Position numbers and translations under genes: made by a program
Part shown: positions 21,479-31,191 of the stretch, piece after piece
Numbering within the stretch: the first letter of the stretch is position 1
Layout: the number at the start of each line of letters is the position of its first letter
Source: Beijerinckiaceae bacterium
GTDB taxonomy: Bacteria; Pseudomonadota; Alphaproteobacteria; Rhizobiales; Beijerinckiaceae
Reading direction: 5' to 3'
Length of the DNA: 64,000 bases
Assembly: GCA_947452455.1 (NCBI GenBank)
Contig: CANGBX010000003.1
Location: 328,222 to 392,221 of the forward strand
Notes under the pieces: generated by a model
What the model was told of the DNA's origin: nothing
Seen by the model: only the letters and a program-made list of their open reading frames with translations
The model's database searches: none

Positions 21479-22732
21479 ATGCGTTTGATTGGACCCGCCT
21501 CCCTCGCTGTTGTGCTTGTATCTGGTCTGGCTCAAGCCGCCGATCTCCCCTCGCGTCGCGCACCTATCTTGGCGCCCGTACCTGTGGCCAATTGGGATGG
21601 CTTCTATGCCGGAACATTCTTCACCCTAGGCCAAGCGCGATTTGATTCGCGCCAGACAGCGGCCCGCTCGGTCTCCGACCTTGGCAGCAATATGGGTGCA
21701 CTCGCAGGTTATAATTTTCAGCGCGGCCCATGGGTCATGGGCGTCGAGGGCGATCTTGCCTTCAACAAGATGAGCAAACGCAATGCTGGCGTGAGCGGCA
21801 CGCTTGTGGCTCATGATGCGGAGCTTCTCGACACAGTGCATCTGCGTGCGCGCGCTGGTTATGACATGGGTGATTTACTGCCCTATGCCGCCGCAGGCTT
21901 TTCTTACGCACAAGGTGGCGTGCGCGTAGGCGATCAAGGCGCCGTCAAAACCCATCTGGGATTGAACGCGGGTGCCGGTCTTGATTGGCGTGTGCAATTG
22001 CCAATTCTGGGGCGCTCCGTGCTGCGCGCCGAATATGTCTATGATCGCTTCAGCAAAGAAAACTATGCTTATGATCCGGCAGCCTCACTGACGATGCGCC
22101 CCGATGCGCATTTGTTCCGGTTCGCTTTCATCAATGTGCCGAAAGATGATTCATGGCGTGCACCCGCTTTTGATGCGGATTGGTCGGGATCCTATGGCGG
22201 TTTTCTGACCGGCTTCACAAATGCCCATGTGGAGACAAAGACCGCATCCGCAAGCAAGACATTGAATGCCGATAGCGCTCTGGGTGGCATTTATGCAGGC
22301 CGCAATTTTGTTTTTGCTCGTTGGATTGTAGGTCTCGATAGCGCAGCCATGTTAACGGGCATGAAGGGCACAGGCGTTGTTCCGGGAACGACTGATACAT
22401 TGTCCTATCGCAGCTATTATGAAACCAGTTTGCGTGGCCGCGCTGGTTATTCTTTTGGTCGTTTCCTGCCCTTCTTTGCTGCAGGTATCTCCAAGGGGCG
22501 TAGTGAGCAAATGGATCGCACGACTTTATCCAAGCGCGTGAGTGTCTCGACCAATGCGTGGAATATCGGCGCAGGTGTGGATTACATGCTCACAGAGCGG
22601 CTTTCGACTCGCATTGAATATTTGCGTTCAACAAGCTGGAAAGATGTTGATCTGGATTTGAACAGCACATCCATGAGCCAATCGCGCAGCACAAATATGG
22701 TGCGTGCAGGCTTGGCTTGGCACTTTCACTGA
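21479..22732 (+). CDS. Outer-membrane protein with two tandem beta-barrel halves
   Basis: This 417-residue protein has a signal peptide ending near AQAADLPSRR. The Omp31/RopB-like porin motif NWDGFYAG follows near residue 39 and recurs as DWSGSYGG near residue 233. Each half is about 195 residues with alternating hydrophobic strands and ends in a barrel strand: the first near HLFRFAFINVP, the second in the terminal AGLAWHFH. The final aromatic residues suit BamA-mediated insertion. Rhizobial relatives usually carry one copy of the motif per ~230-residue protein. The start at 21479 is set by the signal peptide; an upstream ATG at 21425 would bury it. Confidence 0.82.
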   Translation: MRLIGPASLAVVLVSGLAQAADLPSRRAPILAPVPVANWDGFYAGTFFTLGQARFDSRQTAARSVSDLGSNMGALAGYNFQRGPWVMGVEGDLAFNKMSKRNAGVSGTLVAHDAELLDTVHLRARAGYDMGDLLPYAAAGFSYAQGGVRVGDQGAVKTHLGLNAGAGLDWRVQLPILGRSVLRAEYVYDRFSKENYAYDPAASLTMRPDAHLFRFAFINVPKDDSWRAPAFDADWSGSYGGFLTGFTNAHVETKTASASKTLNADSALGGIYAGRNFVFARWIVGLDSAAMLTGMKGTGVVPGTTDTLSYRSYYETSLRGRAGYSFGRFLPFFAAGISKGRSEQMDRTTLSKRVSVSTNAWNIGAGVDYMLTERLSTRIEYLRSTSWKDVDLDLNSTSMSQSRSTNMVRAGLAWHFH

Positions 22733-22737
22733 AAATC

Positions 22738-22766
22738 AAAAAGCCCGCCAATTGGCGGGCTTTTTT
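22738..22766. terminator. Bidirectional terminator between OMP gene and fabI
   Basis: GCCCGCC (22743-22749) pairs with GGCGGGC (22754-22760). It is flanked by five A and six T, serving both converging genes. Confidence 0.92.
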
Positions 22767-22780
22767 GTGGGCGGCTGTTG

Positions 22781-23590
22781 TTAGCCTTCGTCTTTCAAAT
22801 CTTCAGGCCGCGGCATCGAAATGATGTTGTAGCCGGCGTCAACGAAGTGAACCTCGCCGGTCGTTCCTGCTGACAGATCAGACAGGAAATAGAGCGCCGA
22901 ACCGCCGACTTCTTCAATCGACACGCTCTTGCGCAGTGGCGAATGGGCGCGTTGGAAGCTGAACATGGCGCGGGCATCACCAATGCCTGCACCTGCAAGC
23001 GTGCGGATGGGACCAGCAGAAATCGCATTCACGCGAATACCCTGCGGGCCGAAGTCAGCAGCCAGATAGCGCACGCTGGCCTCAAGAGCCGCTTTGGCAA
23101 CGCCCATGACATTGTAATTCGGCATGACGCGTGTGGCGCCGCCATAGGTCAGGGTCAGCAGTGAGCCGCCATTGGGCATCATATCCGCGGCGCGCTTCGA
23201 GATTTCCGTGAAGGAGAATGCCGAGATCACCATGGCGCGCGAGAAATTCTCGCGCGATGTGTCGGCATAACGGCCTTTCAGCTCGTTCTTGTCAGCAAAG
23301 GCGACGCAATGAACGATGAAGTCGAGCGTCTGCCACTTGGTCTTGAGTGCGGCAAAAACAGCATCGACGCTGGCAATATCTTCCACATCGCAAGGCAGAA
23401 CGATATCGGAGCCCACACTCTCAGCAAGCGGCTTGACGCGCTTGCCCAGAGCCTCGCCCTGATAGGTGAAGGCGAGTTCCGCACCATGATCTGCGAGTGT
23501 CTTGGCAATGCCCCAAGCAATCGAATGGTCATTCGCGACGCCCATAATCAGGCCGCGCTTGCCTTTCATCAATTCACTGACTTGGGTCAT
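22781..23590 (-). CDS. fabI: Enoyl-ACP reductase (NADH), FabI type
   Basis: This 269-residue short-chain reductase performs the last step of fatty-acid elongation and is the triclosan target family. It has the FabI nucleotide motif GVANDHSIAWGIAK and the catalytic pair Tyr159 and Lys166 (YNVMGVAK, Y-x6-K). It follows fabB in the fabA-fabB-fabI operon, the arrangement for unsaturated fatty-acid synthesis in rhizobia. A few upstream codons overlap the fabB end; the ATG at 23590 is preferred. Confidence 0.95.
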   Translation of the reverse strand: MTQVSELMKGKRGLIMGVANDHSIAWGIAKTLADHGAELAFTYQGEALGKRVKPLAESVGSDIVLPCDVEDIASVDAVFAALKTKWQTLDFIVHCVAFADKNELKGRYADTSRENFSRAMVISAFSFTEISKRAADMMPNGGSLLTLTYGGATRVMPNYNVMGVAKAALEASVRYLAADFGPQGIRVNAISAGPIRTLAGAGIGDARAMFSFQRAHSPLRKSVSIEEVGGSALYFLSDLSAGTTGEVHFVDAGYNIISMPRPEDLKDEG

Positions 23591-23601
23591 GCCGCTCAGC
23601 C

Positions 23602-24825
23602 TCACGCGTCAATATGTTTGAAGACGAGGCTGGCGTTGGTGCCGCCAAAGCCGAAGGAATTCGACAGAACCGTGCCTAGCGGACGATTGTCGATCCGCTT
23701 GCGGATGATGTTCATGTCGGCGAAATCAGGGTCGAGCTCCTGAATATTGGCGCTTTCGCAGATGAACTGATTTTCCATCATGATCAGCGAATAGATTGCT
23801 TCTTGCACGCCTGCTGCGCCGAGCGAATGGCCAGACAGGGATTTGGTTGCCGAGAGTGGCGGGCATTTGTCGCCCGTGCCGAAGACTTCGCGCAAAGCTT
23901 CGATTTCCTTGGCATCGCCAACCGGTGTCGAAGTCGCATGCGGGTTGATGTAATCAATCGGCGTTTTCACGGTTGCAAGCGCTTGGCGCATACAACGCAT
24001 CGCGCCTTCGCCCGACGGGGCAACCATGTCATAGCCGTCAGAGGTTGCACCATAGCCCACGAGTTCGGCGTAGATTTTTGCGCCGCGTGCTTTGGCATGT
24101 TCATATTCTTCAAGCACGAGCACGCCCGCGCCGCCCGCAATTACAAAGCCGTCGCGGTTCTTGTCATAAGCGCGCGACGCCGTGGCCGGCGTGTCATTGT
24201 AAGAAGACGACATGGCGCCCATGGCGTCGAACAGAACGGACATCGTCCAATCGAGTTCTTCGCAGCCGCCAGCAAACATCACATCCTGCTTGCCCCATTG
24301 GATCATTTCAGCGGCATTGCCGATGCAATGGCTGGAGGTCGCGCAAGCTGATGAGATGGAATAATTCACACCCCTGATTTTGAACCAAGTGGCGAGTGTT
24401 GCAGATGCCGTGGAGGACATGGCCTTGGGCACAGCAAAGGGGCCGACGCGCTTGGGGCCTTTGGTGCGGGTCGTGTCCGCTGAATCAACGAGCGTGCGTG
24501 CGGAAGGACCGCCCGAGCCCATGATGATGCCTGTGCGATCATTGGAAATGTCTTTGTCTTCCAAGCCTGAATCAGCAATCGCCTGTTCCATCGCGATGTG
24601 ATTCCAGCCGGTGCCGCCACCGTGGAAACGCATGGCGCGACGATCAACGACGTCTTCGGCTTTCAACGTCGGCTCGCCATGCACTTGCGAGCGGAAGCCG
24701 AGTTCCGCGTAAGATTTGGCGTGAATGATGCCGGACTTCGCATCGCGCAGCGAAGCGTAAACTTCCTGCTTGTTGTTGCCGATGGCGGAAACGATGCCCA
24801 TGCCGGTGACGACGACACGTCTCAT
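23602..24825 (-). CDS. fabB: Beta-ketoacyl-ACP synthase I
   Basis: This 407-residue condensing enzyme has the catalytic Cys161 (SSACATSSH), His296 ([11 protein letters not shown]) and His333 ([11 protein letters not shown]). It elongates the cis-3-decenoyl product of FabA, committing it to unsaturated fatty acids. It lies directly downstream of fabA, and that pairing separates it from FabF-type enzymes. The start [18 protein letters not shown] is standard. Confidence 0.95.
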   Translation of the reverse strand: MRRVVVTGMGIVSAIGNNKQEVYASLRDAKSGIIHAKSYAELGFRSQVHGEPTLKAEDVVDRRAMRFHGGGTGWNHIAMEQAIADSGLEDKDISNDRTGIIMGSGGPSARTLVDSADTTRTKGPKRVGPFAVPKAMSSTASATLATWFKIRGVNYSISSACATSSHCIGNAAEMIQWGKQDVMFAGGCEELDWTMSVLFDAMGAMSSSYNDTPATASRAYDKNRDGFVIAGGAGVLVLEEYEHAKARGAKIYAELVGYGATSDGYDMVAPSGEGAMRCMRQALATVKTPIDYINPHATSTPVGDAKEIEALREVFGTGDKCPPLSATKSLSGHSLGAAGVQEAIYSLIMMENQFICESANIQELDPDFADMNIIRKRIDNRPLGTVLSNSFGFGGTNASLVFKHIDA

Positions 24826-24901
24826 TGCATTCTCCTGCTCAGGCCCTCAGGCCGGAATGTTCGAAGACATGCGGCCGCAACATGCGCGACCGCGAAAGAA
24901 A

Positions 24902-25420
24902 TCAGGCTGAAGCTTCAGGCTGGAACAGGCCCACGCGCAGATCTTTAGCCTCATAGATGCGCTTGCCGTCAGCTTCGAGCCAGCCATCAGCAATGCCCAG
25001 CACGAGCTTGCCGCGAAAGACACGCTTGAGATCAATGCCATAGACGACGTTTTTCACGTTCGGCAAAACCTGATCGACGAATTTCACTTCGCCAACACCG
25101 AGGGCACGTCCACGTCCGGGCGAACCAAGCCAACCCAGATAAAAACCAACAAGCTGCCACATGGCATCAAGGCCAAGGCAGCCAGGCATCACAGGATCGC
25201 CTTTGAAGTGGCAATCGAAGAACCAGAGATCGGGTCGCACATCGAGTTCGGCGCGGATCACGCCTTTGCCATATGCGCCGCCCTCTTCGGAGATCTGGGC
25301 GATACGATCAAACATCAGCATAGGTGGTAACGGTAGCTGGGCATTGCCCTGACCGAATAATTCACCACGGCCGCAGGCCAGCAGGTCTTCATAAGAGAAG
25401 CTCGAGCGCCGTTCGCCCAT
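24902..25420 (-). CDS. fabA: 3-hydroxydecanoyl-ACP dehydratase/isomerase
   Basis: This 172-residue hotdog-fold enzyme dehydrates and isomerises the C10 intermediate, giving the branch point for unsaturated fatty acids. The catalytic His71 ([14 protein letters not shown]) and Asp85 (LGLDAMW) are in place. It is the first gene of fabA-fabB-fabI and is divergent from irr, a conserved rhizobial arrangement. Confidence 0.96.
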   Translation of the reverse strand: MGERRSSFSYEDLLACGRGELFGQGNAQLPLPPMLMFDRIAQISEEGGAYGKGVIRAELDVRPDLWFFDCHFKGDPVMPGCLGLDAMWQLVGFYLGWLGSPGRGRALGVGEVKFVDQVLPNVKNVVYGIDLKRVFRGKLVLGIADGWLEADGKRIYEAKDLRVGLFQPEASA

Positions 25421-25545
25421 CTCGTACCTTCCATCGTCCCAATCGGGGCCGCGCCCCTTGCAAGCGGCCTTCTAGCACAGGCACTTGCCCGCCGGAAAGC
25501 AAAAGCAGGGGCAATTGGCCTCCATCTATCGGAGAAAGCGAGAAG

Positions 25546-25574
25546 TTGCCGCCGGGGCCGCAATTTCTTATAAT
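25546..25574 (+). promoter_or_regulatory. Sigma-70 promoter of irr
   Basis: TTGCCG (25546-25551) and a consensus TATAAT (25569-25574) are 17 nt apart, pointing toward irr. The predicted leader is about 60 nt. Confidence 0.7.
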
Positions 25575-25643
25575 GTCGGACTAAGGCCCCTAGGCCGCCC
25601 TTTCGGGTAAGCTTGGCGGGCGCCTTCCAGACCCTTGGATACC

Positions 25644-26129
25644 ATGCCACGATTGGCCGCTCAGACCCCGACCAGCCTGCCCATTGCCCGCCCCAAGGTG
25701 GTGAGCGATGCCATGGCCGGCTGCCCGGTCCATGAATTGCGGTCCAAGCTGCGCCGTTCGGGCCTTCGCCCGACCCGCCAGCGCGTGGCTCTTGGCTGGC
25801 TGCTCTTTGCCAAGGGCGACCGCCATATCACGGCTGAGCGTCTCTATGAGGAGGCGACGGGTTCGCGCGTCGCCATTTCTCTGGCGACCGTCTACAACAC
25901 GCTTCACCAGTTCACGCTGGCTGGTCTTTTGCGTGAAATCTCGGTGGATGGGTCAAAGACCTATTTCGACACCAATACGTCGAAGCATCATCACTTCCTG
26001 ATCGAAGAAACCAACCAGCTTGTCGATATTCCTGACAATCTGGTGCGGATTCTCGACCTGCCGGATCCTCTGGAAGGTATGGAAGTCGCAAGCGTGGACG
26101 TCGTCGTCCGCTTGCGCAAAAAGCGCTGA
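25644..26129 (+). CDS. irr: Iron response regulator Irr (Fur superfamily)
   Basis: This 161-residue protein has a winged-helix domain (GLRPTRQRVALGWLLFAKGDRHITAERLYEEA; VSLATVYNTL-type helix as ISLATVYNTLHQFT). It also has a histidine-rich HHHFLIEE segment, and it ends VDVVVRLRKKR, as in Bradyrhizobium Irr. Irr controls heme and iron genes according to heme status. GCPVHE near residue 29 is a Cys-Pro heme regulatory motif like GCPWHD of Bradyrhizobium, which mediates heme-triggered turnover there. The start is uncertain: ATG 25644 is used, but a shorter protein beginning just before GCPVHE is possible. Confidence 0.9.
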   Translation: MPRLAAQTPTSLPIARPKVVSDAMAGCPVHELRSKLRRSGLRPTRQRVALGWLLFAKGDRHITAERLYEEATGSRVAISLATVYNTLHQFTLAGLLREISVDGSKTYFDTNTSKHHHFLIEETNQLVDIPDNLVRILDLPDPLEGMEVASVDVVVRLRKKR

Positions 26130-26139
26130 TTTTAGCGGC

Positions 26140-26718
26140 TTAATCGAATTTATCGCCCGGATAGACGCCCCACAGCACGGATTGCTGGATGAAGCCGTCA
26201 TAGCCCTCGCCCGAAATGCGGCACCATGTGCCATCGCATTTGCGGATGCCGCCTTGCACGCCTGATTGAAGCTTGGCTGCAACGCTGGCGCCTTCGATCG
26301 GCTTGGCGAAAATCGGAAAGACTTCGCCACGCTTCCATGGCGCCACGAGCGCTGTTCGCTTGCCCGACAGCAGGGATTGCAGAACCCAGCCTTCCGTCCC
26401 CTCCGCATCGCGGATGCGTCGCCAATTATCAAATTCAGCGGTGATTTCGACGGGGAGCCCGGCGCGCTGGAACACCCAGCTCGTCCGGTGATCTTTGGAT
26501 GGGCCTTCACGCAAATTCACACGGTCAGACTTTAGGCTGACGTAACGCGGGATGGGGAGGCCTGTGGACTGGCCCGTTTGCGCCTGCGCCCAAGCCGAAA
26601 GGGGCGCAAAAATCAGGGCTGAGACAGCCATCGCAACAATGCGGTGAGCGCGATTCGTCAGCCTTTTGCAGGACTTTCTATCGATTCGCCCCGTTTTTTG
26701 CGCATAAATATCGGTCAT
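26140..26718 (-). CDS. Secreted SH3-domain protein
   Basis: This 192-residue protein has a basic N-terminus, a hydrophobic segment near residues 25-42 (IVAMAVSALIFAPLSAWAQ) and two bacterial SH3-like modules. The first starts DRVNLREGPSKDH and contains WVLQSLLSGKR; the second contains KCDGTWCRISGEGYDGFIQQ. Such periplasmic SH3 proteins probably bind peptidoglycan or partner proteins; the role is unknown. The ATG at 26718 has GAGAG upstream; a longer frame reaches 26772. It is convergent with irr and divergent from the next gene. Confidence 0.75.
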   Translation of the reverse strand: MTDIYAQKTGRIDRKSCKRLTNRAHRIVAMAVSALIFAPLSAWAQAQTGQSTGLPIPRYVSLKSDRVNLREGPSKDHRTSWVFQRAGLPVEITAEFDNWRRIRDAEGTEGWVLQSLLSGKRTALVAPWKRGEVFPIFAKPIEGASVAAKLQSGVQGGIRKCDGTWCRISGEGYDGFIQQSVLWGVYPGDKFD

Positions 26719-26972
26719 CTTTGCTCTCAGGAGACGTTGGTTCATGCGGAGCGCCGGATCGGCTGCCGACACGTGCCTGTGTCTCGCTCATTCTTGTCTT
26801 TGTCAGGGCATCTGTTAGAGAGGCTTTGGCCCGATCAAAAGGCCCAAGCCTCTAAACACTGTTGCTTTGCGCCGATTAAGCGCCGACGGCGTTAATGGAT
26901 GGTGAAAAGCGGATAAATCCGTCAAACTTTCCAATACGTAGTGGATGTTCGAATGAGCTCGGGACGAACGGC

Positions 26973-27968
26973 ATGACCAAGAAAAAGCCCTTGGTGGTTG
27001 TGACGCGCAAATTGCCGGACGTTGTTGAAACGCGCATGTGCGAATTGTTCGACACGCGCCTGAACATTGCCGACAAACCCATGTCGCCGGCCGAATTGGC
27101 CGAGGCCATGCGCACCGCTGACGTTCTGGTGCCGACTGTGACAGACCGTATCGATGCAGGCCTGATTGCACAGGCTGGCGACAATATGAAACTCATCGCC
27201 AATTTCGGGAACGGCGTCGATAATATCGACGTCACTGCCGCTTTGCGCCGTGGTCTCACCGTCACCAATACGCCCGGTGTTTTGACCGAAGATACGGCCG
27301 ATATGACTTTGGCCTTGATTTTGGCCGTTGCACGCCGCGTTGCGGAAGGCGCCGCTGTTATTCCCGCAGGTGAATGGGAAGGCTGGTCACCGACTTGGAT
27401 GCTGGGCCGCCGTATCACCGGCAAGCGTCTTGGCATTGTCGGCATGGGCCGCATCGGTCAAGCGGTGGCGCGACGCGCAGCCGCTTTTGGCTTGTCGATC
27501 CATTATCACAATCGCCGTCGTGTTTCGGCCGCTGTCGAAGAAAGCCTGCAAGCAACCTATTGGGAATCGCTTGATCAAATGCTGGCCCGCATGGACGTGA
27601 TTTCCGTCAATTGTCCGCACACACCGGCCACCTATCATCTCTTGTCGGCACGCCGCCTGAAGATGTTGCAGCCCCACGCCATTGTTGTGAACACGGCACG
27701 CGGCGAAATCATCGATGAAAATGCTTTGGCGCGCATGTTGGAGGCCGGTGAGATTGCTGGCGCTGGCCTTGACGTGTTCGAGCATGAGCCCGCCGTCTCG
27801 CCCAAACTCGTCAAACTTGCCAAAGCCGGCAAAGTCACGCTGCTTCCGCATATGAGCTCCGCGACCCATGAAGGCCGCATCGATATGGGCGAGAAAGTCA
27901 TCATCAATGTGAAGACCTTCCTCGACGGGCACCGCCCGCCCGATCGCGTTCTTCCCAGCATGCTCTGA
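26973..27968 (+). CDS. D-isomer 2-hydroxyacid dehydrogenase (glyoxylate/hydroxypyruvate reductase type)
   Basis: This 331-residue NAD(P)-dependent oxidoreductase has the Rossmann motif GIVGMGRIGQAVA near residue 155. The catalytic Arg lies in NTARGEIIDE, Glu in the VFEHEP region and His in LLPHMSSATHEGR. The family reduces glyoxylate, hydroxypyruvate or related 2-oxoacids. The context does not fix the substrate. MTKKKPLVVVTRKLPDVVETRM is the usual rhizobial start, so ATG 26973 was chosen over an open extension from 26895. Confidence 0.88.
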   Translation: MTKKKPLVVVTRKLPDVVETRMCELFDTRLNIADKPMSPAELAEAMRTADVLVPTVTDRIDAGLIAQAGDNMKLIANFGNGVDNIDVTAALRRGLTVTNTPGVLTEDTADMTLALILAVARRVAEGAAVIPAGEWEGWSPTWMLGRRITGKRLGIVGMGRIGQAVARRAAAFGLSIHYHNRRRVSAAVEESLQATYWESLDQMLARMDVISVNCPHTPATYHLLSARRLKMLQPHAIVVNTARGEIIDENALARMLEAGEIAGAGLDVFEHEPAVSPKLVKLAKAGKVTLLPHMSSATHEGRIDMGEKVIINVKTFLDGHRPPDRVLPSML

Positions 27969-28094
27969 AGCCCCTGATTTCAAGCCACTTTCGGACTGGC
28001 TAAGAGCCCCTTGAACCGCTGCGCGGCATCCCCATATCTTTTGGCGTGGATGCCGTAAGGGTCCGTTCTCCCGAAGTGCCTGAAGGGCTTCGCC

Positions 28095-28523
28095 ATGTCT
28101 CGCGTTCCTAATTTGAACTCGCCGTTTCTGCTTGGCTTTGATGATATTGAGCGCGCGCTCGATCGCGTCACGCGCTCCACATCGGACGGCTATCCGCCCT
28201 ATAATATCGAGCGTCTGCGCCGCACCGAGAGCGAGCCTGAGCGCCTGCGCATCACGCTGGCAGTTGCCGGTTTCACGTCTGATGAGCTCGACGTCACTTT
28301 GGAAGAGCGCCAGCTCGTCATTCGCGGACGACAGGTCGATGATGCAGAGCGCGAATATCTGCATCGCGGCATCGCTGCTCGCCAATTCCAGCGCGCATTT
28401 CTTTTGGCTGAAGGCATGGAAGTTCTCGGCGCAGATTTGAAAAACGGTCTGCTCTGTGTCGATCTTGCGCGACCAGAGCCGGAGCGCATCGTCAGGAAAA
28501 TTGGAATTTTAGTGAAGGACTAA
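28095..28523 (+). CDS. Small heat-shock protein, Hsp20/IbpA family
   Basis: This 142-residue alpha-crystallin protein carries the core LRITLAVAGFTSDELDVTLEERQLVIRG and ends with an IGILVKD tail holding the I-x-I/V oligomerisation motif. It binds unfolding proteins as an ATP-independent holdase. It is followed after 53 nt by a DUF1150 gene, a pair often seen together in alphaproteobacteria. No ROSE-type thermosensor could be confirmed upstream. Confidence 0.9.
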   Translation: MSRVPNLNSPFLLGFDDIERALDRVTRSTSDGYPPYNIERLRRTESEPERLRITLAVAGFTSDELDVTLEERQLVIRGRQVDDAEREYLHRGIAARQFQRAFLLAEGMEVLGADLKNGLLCVDLARPEPERIVRKIGILVKD

Positions 28524-28576
28524 AATGTCTTCATTGAAATATGCGGGTCCCATGGGACCGCGAAAGGAGCCTAAAA

Positions 28577-28840
28577 ATGATCACCGATGACAAGACGAAG
28601 AGCATGTCTTTGACGCCGGAACAATTTGCCCATCTGGGTGACGGCGCGGTCGCCTACGTGAAAGCCATGCGCTCGGAAGAGGTGATGCGTCTCTTTCCGC
28701 AGGCACCAAAAATTCAGCCCGGCTTGCAGCTCTTTGCCCTGCTCAGCGCAACGGGCACGCCTATCGTTTTGACCGATTCACGCGATGCGGCTGTGGCCAA
28801 TGCTTGGGAACATGATTTGCAGACGGTGAGCCTGCACTAA
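28577..28840 (+). CDS. DUF1150 family protein
   Basis: This 87-residue protein of unknown function matches the DUF1150 pattern (FAHLGDGAVAYVKAMRSEEV; LFALLSATGTPIVLTDSRDAAVANAWEHDL). AAAGGAGCC precedes the ATG at 28577. It sits behind hsp20, probably co-transcribed. Its stop codon overlaps the stop of the convergent PBP gene. Confidence 0.85.
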   Translation: MITDDKTKSMSLTPEQFAHLGDGAVAYVKAMRSEEVMRLFPQAPKIQPGLQLFALLSATGTPIVLTDSRDAAVANAWEHDLQTVSLH

Positions 28841-30939
28841 CCGCCAAACAGGCGTTCGAACAAAGAGCGCTCGCGCGCATTTTCGCGCGGCGCAATCAAA
28901 GAGCCAATCGGATCTGGCCGCGCGCCAGCCAGATCACCCGGCGGGATCATCGCACCCGGATCATTCTTGAAATTAAATCCGGGCAGCGGTGAAGGCGGCA
29001 CATCTTTGAGCGCCACTTTCATATAGCGAGACCAAACATTCACCGGCAGATTGCCGCCCGAGACGCGCTTGGTTGGTGAATTGTCGTCATTGCCAAGCCA
29101 AACGCCCGTAATCAGCTGGCTTGTGTAACCAATGAACCAGCCATCACGATAATCTTGCGAGGTGCCTGTTTTTCCGGCCGCTTGCCAGCCGGGAAGTTCG
29201 GCATGTTTGGCCGTGCCGATGATGAGTGTTTCTTGCATCATGCCATTCATCATCGCGACATGTTGCGGTTCAATCACGCGGCCAAAGCTTGCGCCTTTGC
29301 GCTGATAGACCAGCGTGCCATCGGCTTTTTTGACACGCATGATGATATGCGGCTGAACGCGAATACCGCCATTGGCAAAGGGCGCATAGGCCGAGACAAT
29401 TTCAAGCGGCGTGACTTCAGATGTGCCCAAAGCAATGGATGCATTGATCTGCAGATCAGAGACAATGCCGAGGCGATGGGCTGTATCGGCGACAGTCTTG
29501 GCGCCGACTTCGAGACCAAGGCGCACCGCCACTGTGTTGAGCGAGAGCGCCAGAGCACGGGTCAAAGTAACAGCGCCTTGATATTCATTGGTTGAATTTT
29601 CAGGCTGCCATCCGCGCACATTGATCGGTGCATCATCGCGCATCGTGTCGGGCATTAGCCCTTTTTCAAGGGCCGAGAGATAGACAAAAGGTTTGAAAGA
29701 AGAGCCTGGCTGTCGCTTGGCCACGACCGCGCGATTGAATTGGCTTTCTTGATAATTACGCCCGCCCACCAGCGCTTTGATTTGTCCGTTGGGATCAAGC
29801 GAGACAAGCGCACCTTGCGTGACGTTGAAACGCTTACCAGATTTTTCGAGCTCATCGGTCAGCGCTTTTTCGGCCGCCGCTTGTTTCTCAGGACTGATGG
29901 TTGTCGAGACAATGAGATCAGTATCGATCACACCGATAATTTCTTCGAGAACATCCATCACATAATCCGCGGCATAATTGATCGAGCCCGCATTGTCGCG
30001 CGAGACGCCGGCTGGATTGGCTAGCGCCATTTTCGCCATGCCCTCGGTGATGTGCCCTTCCTGCTGCATGGCGCTGATGACTTGCGCTGCGCGCTCCACA
30101 GCGGCTGAAGGATTGCGTGTGGGTGCAAGTTTGGTCGGCGCTTTCATCAAGCCCGCGAGCATGGCTGATTCTTGCAAACTGGCTTGCGCAGCGCCGTGGC
30201 CGAAATAGCGACGCGTGGCAGCTTCCACGCCATAAGCGCCGGAGCCGAAGTAAACGCGGTTCAGATAAAGCTCGAGGATTTCATCCTTCGAATATTTCTG
30301 CTCAAGCCAAAGCGCGAGAATAGCCTCCTGCACTTTGCGCGACAGTGTGCGCTCTTGCGTGAGGAAGAGATTTTTGGCGAGCTGCTGGGTGAGTGTCGAG
30401 CCACCCTGCATATTGCCGCGCCCTGAGGCATTGCGGAAAACAGCGCGCGCAATGCCAATCGGGTCGATGCCCCAATGGCTGTAGAAACGGCGGTCTTCAA
30501 TCGCGATGAAGGCTTTGGGCAAATAAGGCGGCAGATCGGCAAGGCGCACTTCTGCCCCGCCCGTATCGCCGCGATTGGCGATGAGGCGCCCGTCCTCGCT
30601 CAGAATGGCAATATTGGGCGGGCGTTTGGGCACAGCGAGCTTGTCGATGGGCGGCAGAAGTGTGGCCTGCCAAGCAACCACGCCTGCGATGAGGATGACC
30701 CCCCAAACCGCGGCCACGGAGGTCCAGTAGAACAGGAAGCCAAAAAAGGACCGCCGTTTTTTACGCTTGCCCCCTTTTTGGGGGGGGACGGGCTCATCTT
30801 CCTCGTACTCATAGGCAACTCGTTTCGAGCCACCTTTTTTGGTGATCCCGACGCGGTCCTCAGGGTTCGCGCGCAGGCCTTCTTCGCGTTCCGTTTCCGG
30901 ATCGCTGGAGAAGCTGGGTTCGCGCCTTTTGGATGCCAT
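28837..30939 (-). CDS. Class A penicillin-binding protein 1A family
   Basis: This 700-residue bifunctional peptidoglycan synthase has a charged cytoplasmic tail of about 80 residues and a membrane anchor (FFGFLFYWTSVAAVWGVILIAGVVAW). The GT51 glycosyltransferase domain follows (AFIAIEDRRFYSHWGID; GGSTLTQQLAKNLFL). The transpeptidase domain carries the active Ser in GSSFKPFVY, SLN and KTGTSQDYRDGWFIGYT. The N-terminal tail is Arg/Lys/Glu-rich and ends the gene facing dnaN. The C-terminus is complete. Confidence 0.93.
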   Translation of the reverse strand: MASKRREPSFSSDPETEREEGLRANPEDRVGITKKGGSKRVAYEYEEDEPVPPQKGGKRKKRRSFFGFLFYWTSVAAVWGVILIAGVVAWQATLLPPIDKLAVPKRPPNIAILSEDGRLIANRGDTGGAEVRLADLPPYLPKAFIAIEDRRFYSHWGIDPIGIARAVFRNASGRGNMQGGSTLTQQLAKNLFLTQERTLSRKVQEAILALWLEQKYSKDEILELYLNRVYFGSGAYGVEAATRRYFGHGAAQASLQESAMLAGLMKAPTKLAPTRNPSAAVERAAQVISAMQQEGHITEGMAKMALANPAGVSRDNAGSINYAADYVMDVLEEIIGVIDTDLIVSTTISPEKQAAAEKALTDELEKSGKRFNVTQGALVSLDPNGQIKALVGGRNYQESQFNRAVVAKRQPGSSFKPFVYLSALEKGLMPDTMRDDAPINVRGWQPENSTNEYQGAVTLTRALALSLNTVAVRLGLEVGAKTVADTAHRLGIVSDLQINASIALGTSEVTPLEIVSAYAPFANGGIRVQPHIIMRVKKADGTLVYQRKGASFGRVIEPQHVAMMNGMMQETLIIGTAKHAELPGWQAAGKTGTSQDYRDGWFIGYTSQLITGVWLGNDDNSPTKRVSGGNLPVNVWSRYMKVALKDVPPSPLPGFNFKNDPGAMIPPGDLAGARPDPIGSLIAPRENARERSLFERLFGG

Positions 30940-31191
30940 TTGGGTGCTATGGGCCTTCAGCTGAAATGGGCTTGGCGGGGCTTGTTGACGCTGATCCTGC
31001 GGTCTGCCCGCTTAAGGCCCGGTTAAGCCTGAAAAATGGGCCTTTCGAGGCAGAAATTTGGGGACTTTTGGGCCTGTTTTGCTCAGCTTGAGCAGGTGGC
31101 GCTTGCTCTAGCTTCCGCACCGCGTCAAAGTCGCGGCCCCGGTGATTTGCGCCGGTGCATCGACCTATTTTTTGAGGATGGATCAGGCCCC

